A stretch of DNA of 64,000 nt, taken from positions 1 through 64,000 of the forward strand of contig JBCBZW010000005.1 in NCBI GenBank assembly GCA_039815145.1. The letters are read 5' to 3'. Below are positions 26,660 through 35,255 of the stretch, piece by piece (the stretch's first letter is position 1; every line of letters starts with the position of its first letter). Origin of the DNA: Pseudomonadota bacterium (lineage in GTDB: Bacteria > Pseudomonadota > Gammaproteobacteria > Steroidobacterales > JBCBZW01). The translations under genes were made by a program, and so were the position numbers. The notes below the pieces were generated by a model, which saw only the letters and a list, made by a program, of their open reading frames with translations, was not told the origin of the DNA and did not search any database.

Positions 26660-29600
26660 ATGATCAAGTCGTTCCTCAGCCGTCCGGCGATGTGTGTCCA
26701 GGTGCTGGCACTCGCCGCGATCTCGCCCGCCTTCGCGGACGACGAACTCGCGGTGTACACCTTCAACAACCGCCAGCCGGGCGTCGGGCTGACCCTCGTC
26801 CTCGACGGTCAAGAGACCACCACCGTCGGCAAGGACGGTTCGGCCTTCTTCGATCTTTCCGAGGGCGTGCACAGCCTGCAGGTACGCGACGGCGAACAGA
26901 GCCTCTACAGCTTCCGCTTCACCACCGCCCGCGGCCAGCAGGTGGATGCCCTGATCACTCTAGGCGACGACACGACTCACCGGGTTGAGACCTACTCCCC
27001 GGCAGAAAGTGCCGAAGACAAGCGCGACGCCCCGACGGGCAGCCTCAGCGGCACGGTCAGCGCCGCCGCCGGTGGCCTCGCCGGCGCCAGCATCGTGGTG
27101 GAAGACACGGGCGAGCTGCTGCTGGCGGACGCCGACGGTCGCTTCAACGTGACCCTGCCCCGCGGCGAGTACCGCCTGACCGCCTACCACCCGACCGACG
27201 ATCGCACCGCCTCGCGCACGGTTCGCGTGGTGTCCGGGGTGACGCGCGGCGTGGGCCTCACGATCCGCAACCAGTCGGCACTGGATGTGGAAGCGCCCAC
27301 CCTCAGCGGTATCGAGGAGGTGGTGGTCGTGGCCGCCTTCGACCCGAACGCCTTCGAGGCCTCCGAGCGCGACACCAACCAGATCATCGACACCCTCGAC
27401 ATCGAGACTCTCTCGCGCTTCGCCGACACCAACGTGGCCGCCTCCGTGGTCCGCGTGCCGTCCGTGACCGTGCAGGACAACCGCTTCGTGTTCATCCGAG
27501 GCCTGGGTGATCGCTACATCAGCACCACCCTGAACGGCGCCACCATGCCGAGTACGGACCCGGCCAAACGCACCGTGCCGCTGGATCTGTTCCCGAGCAA
27601 CTTCGTTAACCAGCTCGACATCCGCAAGACCTTCATCCCGGGCATGCCGGGCGAGAGCACGGGCGGCAACCTGGTGATCAACACCCGCACTTTCCCCACG
27701 GAACGCTCGGGGCAGCTGCAGGTGCGCATGAGCGCCACGCCCGGCGTCACCGGCAACGACGTCTTCGCCGATCCCACGGACGGCGACTTCGACTACTTCG
27801 GCTGGGACGCGGGTGCGCGTGAGGCCCCGGTGGCCGTGGAAGCGATCACCCAAGCGCTCAACATCGGCACGGTGACGGACTCCAACACCGGCGGCATCTT
27901 CCAGATCAACGACACGGTGGAGCGCGAGCTGCGTCGCGTCGGCGGCCTCCTGATCAGCGACAACCTCGACCTGGAGCTCACCAACGCTGCACCGGACACG
28001 CGCATCGGCGCCAACTACGGTGACGTCTTCGACATCGGCAACGTGGAGCTCGGCATTTTCGCCGCCGGCAACTTCTCCAACCAGTGGAGCCAGCGCAACG
28101 ACGGGGTGAGCAACACCTTCACGCCCTCCGGCGATGACCTCAACCGCTTCCGCTTCCAGGAGTACACCAACAGCATCGACGCCAACGCCCTGCTCTCGGT
28201 GGGTCTGAACGTCGGCCAGCACACGATCGAACTCAACAGCATCGCCTCGCGCGCCACGGAAAGCCGCGTCGTGCGCACCGTGGGCCAGGAAGGTGACGAG
28301 TTCCAGGCCCGCTACCGCAACACGGTCGATTGGGTGGAGCGCCAGTTCCTGTCCCAGCAGATCGCCGGCAACCACTCGCTGGTCGAGAGCGGATCTGTCT
28401 ACCTGGATTGGCAGTTCACCGCCAGCCAGGCGCGCCGCGACGCCCCGGACCGCCGCGAGATCACCTTCAGCGCGGACCAGTTCCAGACCGACCCGCAGTC
28501 GTTGCTCGATGGATTCGATCTCGACCGCCTGAACGACGACCAGGACGTAGAGCTGAACGGCTTCTTCCTCGAGTCGAACGCGCTGGTTCGCCGCTACGAC
28601 GAACTGACCGACAACAACTTCGACTTCTCCACGTCGCTGGGTTGGGATCTGATCGACAACGGCAACAGCTTCGCTAACCTGCAGATCGGTGGACAGATCA
28701 TCTATCGCGAGCGCGACTCCGACTCGGATACCTACGGCTTCAACCTCAACCAGCAGAACGTCGAGAACCTGATCACCGACGAGATCCTGGTAAGCGACAT
28801 CATCACGGAAGAGACGATCACCGGTGACCCCGCCACGGGCTTCACCTTCCTCGATCGCACCCTCGCCAGTGACAGCTACGACGCGGAGCTCGACTACAAC
28901 AGCATCTTCGCCACCTACGATCACACCTTCAACGACCGCTTCCAGGTGGTGATCGGCGCGCGCTACGAAATGTACGACCAGACCACCAACACGTTCTCCC
29001 TGCAGGGCGCTGGTGAGGCCGTGCAGTCGCGCATCGACGAAGGGTCATTCCTGCCGAGCTTCAGCCTCAACTGGTTCGCTACCGAGGCCCACCAGTTCCG
29101 CTTCGCCATCTCGCAGACCGTGGCACGACCAGACTTCAAAGAGTCGGCCAACGCCACCTTCTACGATACGGAGTTCGACTTCCGCGTCCGCGGCAACCCG
29201 AATCTCGAGATCTCGGACGTCCTGAACGTCGACGCTCGCTGGGAGTGGTACCCGAACGATCGCGATAGCTTGTCCGTCGCCGCCTTCTACAAGGACTTCG
29301 ACAACCCCATCGAGCGTGTCGTGCAGCAGGCCTCCGGTACCGCGGGTAACTCTCGTACCTTCGCTAACGCGGAATCCGCATTCCTCTACGGTGCGGAAGT
29401 CGAAGCGCGCAAGGAGTTCCTGATCAGCGACGACTACGCGCGCTCCTTCTTCCTCGCGCTGAACGCCAGCTACATCGAATCGGAAGTGCAGCTGCCGACG
29501 CGCACGCGCGCCCTGCAGGGTCAACCCCAGTACACCAGCAATCTGGTGCTCGGCTTCGACCACGCGGGCTACGGCCAGCAGGTCACGATCCTGATCAACC

Positions 29601-29833
29601 AGAACGGCGAGGCGATCCGCGACGTCGGCATCCTTGGCAACCCGGACGTGATCGAAGAGCCCCGCCTGGACATCAACCTCGTGTACCGCTGGGACATCAG
29701 CGACAGCTTCACCTTCCGCGCCAAGGCGAGCAATTTGCTCGACGACGAGGTGGAGTTCACGCAGGGCGGCAGAACCTTCTTCGCTTACAAGCGGGGAGTC
29801 GAATTCCAGCTCGGGGCAGACTGGAACTTCTAA
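26660..29833 (+). CDS. TonB-dependent outer-membrane receptor with carboxypeptidase-regulatory-like N-terminus
   Basis: 1057-residue TonB-dependent transporter. Signal peptide 1-26 (cut near SPAFADD). Residues 27-125 form an unusual beta-rich extra domain, and 125-215 a carboxypeptidase-regulatory-like Ig domain (GSLSGTVSAAAGGLAGASIV, ADGRFNVTLPRGEYRL). The plug follows (about 220-400, with FIRGLGDRYISTTLNGATMP and PGESTGGNLVINTRTF), then the 22-strand barrel ending in an aromatic GVEFQLGADWNF. Such extra N-domains are common in receptors for large ligands such as glycans. The substrate is unknown. A lipoprotein gene follows after 65 bases, a pairing reminiscent of SusC/SusD logic. No TonB box was identified with confidence. 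Confidence 0.92.
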   Translation: MIKSFLSRPAMCVQVLALAAISPAFADDELAVYTFNNRQPGVGLTLVLDGQETTTVGKDGSAFFDLSEGVHSLQVRDGEQSLYSFRFTTARGQQVDALITLGDDTTHRVETYSPAESAEDKRDAPTGSLSGTVSAAAGGLAGASIVVEDTGELLLADADGRFNVTLPRGEYRLTAYHPTDDRTASRTVRVVSGVTRGVGLTIRNQSALDVEAPTLSGIEEVVVVAAFDPNAFEASERDTNQIIDTLDIETLSRFADTNVAASVVRVPSVTVQDNRFVFIRGLGDRYISTTLNGATMPSTDPAKRTVPLDLFPSNFVNQLDIRKTFIPGMPGESTGGNLVINTRTFPTERSGQLQVRMSATPGVTGNDVFADPTDGDFDYFGWDAGAREAPVAVEAITQALNIGTVTDSNTGGIFQINDTVERELRRVGGLLISDNLDLELTNAAPDTRIGANYGDVFDIGNVELGIFAAGNFSNQWSQRNDGVSNTFTPSGDDLNRFRFQEYTNSIDANALLSVGLNVGQHTIELNSIASRATESRVVRTVGQEGDEFQARYRNTVDWVERQFLSQQIAGNHSLVESGSVYLDWQFTASQARRDAPDRREITFSADQFQTDPQSLLDGFDLDRLNDDQDVELNGFFLESNALVRRYDELTDNNFDFSTSLGWDLIDNGNSFANLQIGGQIIYRERDSDSDTYGFNLNQQNVENLITDEILVSDIITEETITGDPATGFTFLDRTLASDSYDAELDYNSIFATYDHTFNDRFQVVIGARYEMYDQTTNTFSLQGAGEAVQSRIDEGSFLPSFSLNWFATEAHQFRFAISQTVARPDFKESANATFYDTEFDFRVRGNPNLEISDVLNVDARWEWYPNDRDSLSVAAFYKDFDNPIERVVQQASGTAGNSRTFANAESAFLYGAEVEARKEFLISDDYARSFFLALNASYIESEVQLPTRTRALQGQPQYTSNLVLGFDHAGYGQQVTILINQNGEAIRDVGILGNPDVIEEPRLDINLVYRWDISDSFTFRAKASNLLDDEVEFTQGGRTFFAYKRGVEFQLGADWNF

Positions 29834-29898
29834 TTACCCAACGGCCCTATCGACCTTACGACTTCTCTTGCCACTACCACACTATTGGGAAAGGACTC

Positions 29899-31386
29899 AT
29901 GGCACGTAAACTAATGCTCATGGCGGCGCTGCTGCCTTCTCTTGCGGCTCTGTATGGCTGCGCCGAGGGCGACCTCGCCACTATCACCATTGACGCGCCC
30001 ACTGAGAACGTCACCAACAACACCGACGGCGGTGGCGATGCGGGCGACGCGGGCGATACGGGCGGTCAGCCCGGCGATGTGTCCACCAACTGCCCGGCCT
30101 TCTCCGGCGCCAAGCCGATCAACGCTGACGGCAACGACGTCTGCGCCCTGCCCGCGGTGATCTCCGAGAGCCAGACCCTCACGCCCGACGTGATCTGGCT
30201 GATGGAAGGCACCGTCACCGTCGGTAACGGCAACAACGAGATCGACGAGAACGGCGAGCTCACCAACGGCAACCCGCTGCTGAACGTCGTGCTGACGATC
30301 GAGCCCGGCACCCAGATCCAGGGCGCCACCGGCACCTTCGCCAACATGATCATCACCCGCGGCAGCCGCATCGAAGCGGTCGGCACGGAAGCGGACCCGA
30401 TCATCTTCAGCTCCGACGATGCCGGCCTCGACGGCTCCGGTGAGTGGGGCGGTCTGATCATGCACGGCTTCGGTGAGCACAACCAGTGCGACACCGTGCA
30501 GATGATCTGCAACATCGACTCCGAGGGTGAGTCCGGCTTCGCCGGCGGCTTCGTCGCCGACGACAACAGCGGCACCCTGTCCTACGTGATCGTGGCCGAG
30601 GGCGGCTTCGAGTTCTCCCCGGGTAACGAGATCAACGGCATCTCCCTGGTCGGCGTCGGCTCTGGCACCACCATGGATCACATCCAGGTGCAGGGTAACT
30701 CGGACGATGGCATCGAGTTCTACGGGGGTGCTGTGAACCTCAAGTACGGCGTGTTCACCGACAACCTCGATGACTCCGTCGACTGGGACGAAGGCTTCGT
30801 CGGCAACCTGCAGTTCATCATCGTGCGTCAGTCCGAGAACAGCTTCGGTAACGCCTTCGAGATGGACACCCAGGGCAACCCCCTGCCCCTGTCCAAGCCG
30901 ACCCTCGCCAACGTGACCGTGATCGGCCACGGCGTGGAAGGCGATGAGACCGAGATGCTCGTGTTCAAGGCCGGCTCCGGCGGCTTCTTCCACAACACGG
31001 TGCTGACCGTCGACGATGCCAACGGCACCATCGACAACTGCCTGCTGATCGAAGGCGCTGACTCCGAAGCCCTCATCAACACGGCGCTCGTGGTCAACAA
31101 CTGGGTGGCAGACTGCCAGGGCGGCGCTGGTGTGGGCGTGATCGGCAACGACACGCTGGACGCCACCACCATCTCGGCGGTGGAAGCACAGCTCGACATG
31201 AACCTGGCCTCGCAGGCACCGGAAGCCCTGCTCGCCGAGCCCCTCGACTGGGTGGCGATCAACGGCATCTTCTCCGAGAGCCTGGCCGACGTGGACTTCC
31301 TGGAAGCGACCGACTTCATCGGCGCGGTGAACCCGGACGGCAGCGACGTCTGGTGGGCCACCTGGACCCTCGACGGCACGCTCTAA
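29899..31386 (+). CDS. Predicted surface lipoprotein, beta-helix-like, partner of the TonB receptor
   Basis: 495 residues starting with a lipoprotein signal (LAALYGC lipobox, Cys about residue 21) and a Gly/Asp-rich linker (about 38-55). The rest is rich in Asn/Gly/Asp with repeating phrases typical of right-handed beta-helix or polymorphic-repeat proteins: VLTIEPGTQIQG, IITRGSRIEAVGTEADPIIFSS, GEWGGLIMHGFGEH, NSDDGIEFYGGAVN, DNLDDSVDWDEGF. The IEPGT...GTEADPIIF...WGGL pattern is found in many secreted Bacteroidota and gammaproteobacterial proteins of unknown role. It lies directly downstream of the receptor and is followed by a strong terminator, forming a two-gene unit. It probably captures ligand at the surface; this is inferred from context only. 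Confidence 0.8.
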   Translation: MARKLMLMAALLPSLAALYGCAEGDLATITIDAPTENVTNNTDGGGDAGDAGDTGGQPGDVSTNCPAFSGAKPINADGNDVCALPAVISESQTLTPDVIWLMEGTVTVGNGNNEIDENGELTNGNPLLNVVLTIEPGTQIQGATGTFANMIITRGSRIEAVGTEADPIIFSSDDAGLDGSGEWGGLIMHGFGEHNQCDTVQMICNIDSEGESGFAGGFVADDNSGTLSYVIVAEGGFEFSPGNEINGISLVGVGSGTTMDHIQVQGNSDDGIEFYGGAVNLKYGVFTDNLDDSVDWDEGFVGNLQFIIVRQSENSFGNAFEMDTQGNPLPLSKPTLANVTVIGHGVEGDETEMLVFKAGSGGFFHNTVLTVDDANGTIDNCLLIEGADSEALINTALVVNNWVADCQGGAGVGVIGNDTLDATTISAVEAQLDMNLASQAPEALLAEPLDWVAINGIFSESLADVDFLEATDFIGAVNPDGSDVWWATWTLDGTL

Positions 31387-31423
31387 GCTGATCGGTCTTC
31401 GGACCACAGCGTAGCGCCTTGCA

Positions 31424-31454
31424 GGGCCGCCCACTCGGGCGGCCCTGTTCGTTT
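31424..31454 (+). terminator. Rho-independent terminator after the receptor/lipoprotein pair
   Basis: A perfect 9-base stem GGGCCGCCC/GGGCGGCCC with loop ACTC (31424-31445) is followed by TGTTCGTTT. It lies 38 bases after the lipoprotein stop. Confidence 0.8.
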
Positions 31455-31566
31455 CTGAGGCCCAAAGCGCCGCGCCCCTCTCCGACTCTCCCCTCCCGAG
31501 CGCTCCCCGCCCCACCCGATACCGGACAACACGGTCGAGCTTGTACAGGCGGCGCCGTTGTTTTAA

Positions 31567-31586
31567 TGTATTAACACGCTAATACA
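31567..31586. promoter_or_regulatory. Palindromic operator of the his operon (TrpR-family site)
   Basis: TGTATTA-N6-TAATACA is a perfect 7+7 inverted repeat abutting the start of the TrpR-family gene that heads the his operon. A possible promoter (TTGTAC at 31541, 17-base spacer, TAATGT at 31564) overlaps it, so a bound repressor would block transcription. TrpR-family HisR regulators of his operons have been predicted in Xanthomonadales. Confidence 0.65.
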
Positions 31587-31916
31587 ATGATACACACCCC
31601 GATGAAAGCCAATCGACGCCTCAGCCCCACCCAGGAAGACGCCGAGGAGCAGGCCCTCTACGCGGCCATCCTGACCTTGCGCGATGCCGAGGAGTGCCAG
31701 CGCTTCTTCCGGGATCTCTGTACGCCTGCCGAACTTCAGGCCCTCAAGGACCGCTGGCACGTGGTCGGCCTGCTCGAGGACGGCCAGGCCTACCGCACGA
31801 TCCAGGCCCAGACGGGCGTCAGCGTCACCACCATCGGCCGCATCCGCCGCTTCCTCGACGAGGGCTTCGGCGGCTACCGGCTCGCGCGAGACCGCATGCA
31901 AGGAAACACCAAGTGA
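31587..31916 (+). CDS. TrpR-family regulator heading the his operon (HisR/YerC-like)
   Basis: 109-residue (104 if the ATG at 31602 is used) small all-helical TrpR/YerC-family DNA-binding protein. It has the family core LYAAILTLRDAEECQRFFRDLCTPAELQAL, and the helix-turn-helix is in YRTIQAQTGVSVTTIGRIRRFL. Its stop overlaps the hisG GTG start (GTGA), so it belongs to the his operon. With the palindrome immediately upstream it most likely represses the operon and itself, possibly in response to histidine. The ATG at 31587 sits directly against the operator; the one at 31602 leaves a more normal leader. Neither has a clear ribosome-binding site. Confidence 0.85.
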   Translation: MIHTPMKANRRLSPTQEDAEEQALYAAILTLRDAEECQRFFRDLCTPAELQALKDRWHVVGLLEDGQAYRTIQAQTGVSVTTIGRIRRFLDEGFGGYRLARDRMQGNTK

Positions 31917-32833
31917 GCACCACCCCCACGCCCCCCGTCACCGGCGAGCGCCTGCGCGTCGCCCTGCAGAAATCGGGGCGATTGGCCGACAACTCGCGCG
32001 AGCTGCTCGTGCGCTGCGGCCTGCGCATCAGCGCCAACCGCGACGGCCTGGTCTGGACCGGGGAGAACCTCCCCATCGATCTAATGCTGGTGCGGGACGA
32101 CGACATCCCCACCCTGGTGGCCGACGGCCATTGCGACGTCGGCATCGTCGGGCAGAACATCGCCCGCGAGGCCGCCTGTGAGCGCGAGCAAGCGGGCGAG
32201 GCCAGTGGCTACGAGGAGCTGCTGCCGCTCGACTTCGGGTACTGCCGCCTGAGCCTTGCCAAGCCTGTGGCGTCTCCCCTCGGCACGCTCCAGGACCTCG
32301 CCGGCAAGCGCATCGCCACCAGCTACCCCGCCTCTCTGCAAGCCCACCTCGACGAGCACGGCGTGGACGCGGAGGTGGTACTGCTCTCCGGCTCCGTCGA
32401 GCTAGCGCCACGCCTAGGTAAGGCGGACGCGATCTGCGATCTCGTCTCCACCGGCGCCACGCTCGCCGCCAACGACCTGGTCGAGATGCAGACCTTGCTC
32501 GAGAGCAAGGCGACCTTGATCCGCGCGACGCGCCCCCTCAGCGACAGCTCGGAGACACTCCTCACTCGCCTGCTGAAGCGGATGCAGGGTGTGCTGCGAG
32601 GACGGGAGAGTCGCTACATCATGCTGCACGCCCCGCGCGATCGCCTCGCCGAGGTGCACGAGCTGCTGCCGGGCGCCGAGGCGCCCACCGTGCTCACGCT
32701 CGATGGCCGTCCCGACCGGGTGGCGGTGCACGCCGTGTGCAACGAACAAGTGTTCTGGGAGACCTTGGAAGCGCTGAAGGATGTGGGTGCGAGCGCCATT
32801 CTCGTGCTCCCAGTAGAGAAGATGCTGGCGTAA
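31913..32833 (+). CDS. hisG: ATP phosphoribosyltransferase, long form
   Basis: First step of histidine synthesis: ATP plus PRPP to phosphoribosyl-ATP, normally feedback-inhibited by histidine. 306 residues from a GTG at 31913 with AAGGA upstream; the frame is open further upstream but overlaps the regulator gene. Recognisable: LRVALQKSGRLADNS, GHCDVGIVGQN, the PRPP-binding EDLVS-like ICDLVSTGATLAAN, and a C-terminal ACT-like regulatory domain (YIMLHAPRDRLAEV...), as in long-form HisG that needs no HisZ. The start overlaps the regulator stop by four bases. Confidence 0.96.
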   Translation: MSTTPTPPVTGERLRVALQKSGRLADNSRELLVRCGLRISANRDGLVWTGENLPIDLMLVRDDDIPTLVADGHCDVGIVGQNIAREAACEREQAGEASGYEELLPLDFGYCRLSLAKPVASPLGTLQDLAGKRIATSYPASLQAHLDEHGVDAEVVLLSGSVELAPRLGKADAICDLVSTGATLAANDLVEMQTLLESKATLIRATRPLSDSSETLLTRLLKRMQGVLRGRESRYIMLHAPRDRLAEVHELLPGAEAPTVLTLDGRPDRVAVHAVCNEQVFWETLEALKDVGASAILVLPVEKMLA

Positions 32834-32871
32834 GCCCCTAGGCGCACCAGCGCCATCGCGAGAACCATGCT

Positions 32872-34185
32872 GTGAAGAAAATCGTTTGGTCCAACCTGTC
32901 GCCGGAAGCGCGCGAGGAGGTCCTGTGCCGTCCAGCGCAGCGCCTCGGCGGCGAATTCCAAGCCCGCGTTGAGTCGATCGTCAATCGCGTGCGCGAGGAG
33001 GGGGATGCGGCCCTGCTGGCGCTCACGGAGGAGCTCGACGGCGTCGCGCTGGAGAGCTTGCAGGTGAGCGCAGCCGAGCGCGAGGAGGCGTTGGCCGTCC
33101 TCACCCCCGCCGAGCACGAGGCCCTCGCCATCGCCCGCGCCAACCTGCAACGCTTCCACCAGGCGCAGGTGCCGAGTGGGCCACTGACGGTCGAGACCCA
33201 GCCCGGAGTGCACTGTGAGCGGATCCGTCGCCCGATTCACTCGGTCGGCCTCTACGTGCCGGCGGGCAGCGCCCCCCTGCCCTCCACGGTCCTCATGCTC
33301 GGCGTACCCTCGGCGATCGCTGGCTGCCCCGTGCGGGTGCTCTGCGCGCCGCCCCAGGCGGACGGGCGTATGGCGCCGTCCATCATCGCCGCGGCCGCCC
33401 TGTGCGGTATCGACCTGCTGTTCAAGGTGGGCGGGGCGCAGGCGATCGCCGCCATGGCCTACGGCACCGAGACCATCCCCGCCACGGACAAGCTGTACGG
33501 CCCGGGCAACGCCTGGGTGACCGCCGCCAAGCGCCTGGTGAGCACGGACGACGCAGGCGCCGCTATCGACATGCCTGCTGGGCCTTCGGAGGTGCTGGTG
33601 ATCGCCGATGCTGAGGCTAACCCGGCGTTCGTCGCCGCGGATCTGCTGTCCCAAGCGGAACACGGCCCCGACTCCCAAGCCCTGCTGGTCACGCCGAGCC
33701 CCGCGCTGGCGGATGCCGTCGCCGAAGCCGTGCTCACCCAGCTAAAGACGCTCTCGCGCGCGCAGATCACCGGCCAGGCCATCGAACACGCTCGCCTGAT
33801 CGTGGTCGACGATCTGGCCGAGGCCGTTGACGTGAGCAACCGCTACGCGCCCGAGCACCTGATCATCCAGACCTCGCAGCCGCGCGCCCTGCTCGACGAC
33901 GTCACCGCCGCCGGCTCCGTGTTCCTCGGTGCCTGGTCACCGGAAGCGGTGGGCGATTACTGCAGCGGCACCAACCACGTGCTGCCCACCTACGGACACG
34001 CCCGGGCCTGGAGCGGTCTGTCCGTGGATGCCTTCAGCAAGAGCATGACGGTGCAGGAGCTCACGGCAGACGGCCTGCGCACCCTCGCCCCCACGGTACT
34101 CACCATGACGGAGATGGAGGGCCTCGACGCCCACGGCTGGGCCGTACGCCATCGCCTGCTGCGCCTGGAGGGAAGCACCGGATGA
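32872..34185 (+). CDS. hisD: Histidinol dehydrogenase
   Basis: Zinc enzyme performing the last two oxidations, from histidinol to histidine, with NAD+. 437 residues from a GTG at 32872. Family features: YVPAGSAPLPSTVLM, KVGGAQAIAAMAYGTETIP, the KLYGPGN signature, zinc ligands in LLSQAEHGPDSQA (Gln and His), and the catalytic pair in RYAPEHLIIQT (Glu-His). It follows hisG after 38 bases, the only real gap in the operon, and overlaps hisC by ATGA. Confidence 0.96.
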   Translation: MKKIVWSNLSPEAREEVLCRPAQRLGGEFQARVESIVNRVREEGDAALLALTEELDGVALESLQVSAAEREEALAVLTPAEHEALAIARANLQRFHQAQVPSGPLTVETQPGVHCERIRRPIHSVGLYVPAGSAPLPSTVLMLGVPSAIAGCPVRVLCAPPQADGRMAPSIIAAAALCGIDLLFKVGGAQAIAAMAYGTETIPATDKLYGPGNAWVTAAKRLVSTDDAGAAIDMPAGPSEVLVIADAEANPAFVAADLLSQAEHGPDSQALLVTPSPALADAVAEAVLTQLKTLSRAQITGQAIEHARLIVVDDLAEAVDVSNRYAPEHLIIQTSQPRALLDDVTAAGSVFLGAWSPEAVGDYCSGTNHVLPTYGHARAWSGLSVDAFSKSMTVQELTADGLRTLAPTVLTMTEMEGLDAHGWAVRHRLLRLEGSTG

Positions 34186-35255
34186 GCGACTCACCCGTGC
34201 TCGCGCTCGTGCGTGACGACCTGCGCACGCTCGAGGGCTATCAGGCGGCGGCGCCCGACTTCGAACGCTTGCGCCTGCACGCCAACGAAAGCCCGTGGGA
34301 CGACACGCTCACCATCGAGCAGAGCGCGATCAATCGCTACCCGCCCGTGCGCGCCCTCGATCTGGAGGCTCGCCTGGCCGAGGTGTATGGCGTGAGGCCA
34401 GAGCAACTCCTCGTTACCCGCGGCAGCGACGACGGCATCGACCTGCTCGTGCGCACCTTCTGCGCAGCGGGCCAGGATGCGGTACTCACCACGCCGCCCA
34501 CCTTCGGCATGTACGCGGTGGCGGCGCGCCTGCAGAACGCGCGATGCGTGGAAGTCCCGCTGCGCGCAGACCAGGACTGGTGCATGGATGAGACTGCGAT
34601 CGCGGATGCGGTCGATGCGCACCCCGTGCGGCTGATCTTTCTCTGCTCACCGAACAACCCTACCGGCAACTCCCTGGATCGCGACGCGGTACTTCGCCTG
34701 TGCCGCGCCGTCGGGCGCAAGGCCGCGGTGGTGGTCGATCAGGCCTACGGGGAATTCACCGGCGGCGCGGGCTTTGCCGCGGATCTCGACGCCTACCCGA
34801 ACCTCATCGTCCTGCGCACACTCTCGAAGGCGCACGGGCTCGCCGGCGTGCGCTGTGGCGCCGTGCTCGCCGACCCGGCCTTGATCGCGCTGCTCGCCGC
34901 CCTCGCGCCGCCCTACGCCACCCCCTCCCCCGTGATCGGCGCCGTGCTGGACCGGCTGAGCGAGGAGGCCTTAGCACAGACCGCGAAGCGCCTGCAGGTG
35001 ATCGGCGAGCAACGCGCGCGCCTGCGCAAGGTGCTCGAGATGCTGCCCTACGTGCGCAATGTGTGGCCCAGCGACGCGAACTTCCTGCTGGTGCAAGTGG
35101 ATGACGCCGCACGGGTGGTGGCGGACTGCCACGAGCACGGCGTGCTCCTGCGCAGCTTCCGCGACAAGCCTGGCCTCGGCGAGGCGATCCGGATCAGCAT
35201 CGGCACGCCGGCCCAGACCGATCGTCTCATCGCGATCCTGGAGAGCATCTCATGA
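34182..35255 (+). CDS. hisC: Histidinol-phosphate aminotransferase
   Basis: PLP-dependent class I/II aminotransferase converting imidazole-acetol phosphate to histidinol phosphate. 357 residues, typical length. N-terminal LHANESPWD; the phosphate-binding region TRGSDDGIDLLVRTF; the NPTGN motif; the PLP lysine in LRTLSKAHGLAGVRCG; and a C-terminal RISIGTPAQTDRLI. It overlaps both neighbours by four bases. Confidence 0.96.
   Translation: MSDSPVLALVRDDLRTLEGYQAAAPDFERLRLHANESPWDDTLTIEQSAINRYPPVRALDLEARLAEVYGVRPEQLLVTRGSDDGIDLLVRTFCAAGQDAVLTTPPTFGMYAVAARLQNARCVEVPLRADQDWCMDETAIADAVDAHPVRLIFLCSPNNPTGNSLDRDAVLRLCRAVGRKAAVVVDQAYGEFTGGAGFAADLDAYPNLIVLRTLSKAHGLAGVRCGAVLADPALIALLAALAPPYATPSPVIGAVLDRLSEEALAQTAKRLQVIGEQRARLRKVLEMLPYVRNVWPSDANFLLVQVDDAARVVADCHEHGVLLRSFRDKPGLGEAIRISIGTPAQTDRLIAILESIS

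Noticed and set aside
26960-28924. 654-codon minus-strand ORF antisense to the TonB receptor
   Set aside because: Shadow of a GC-rich gene; repetitive Val/Asp/Gly composition, no fold recognised, receptor is certain.
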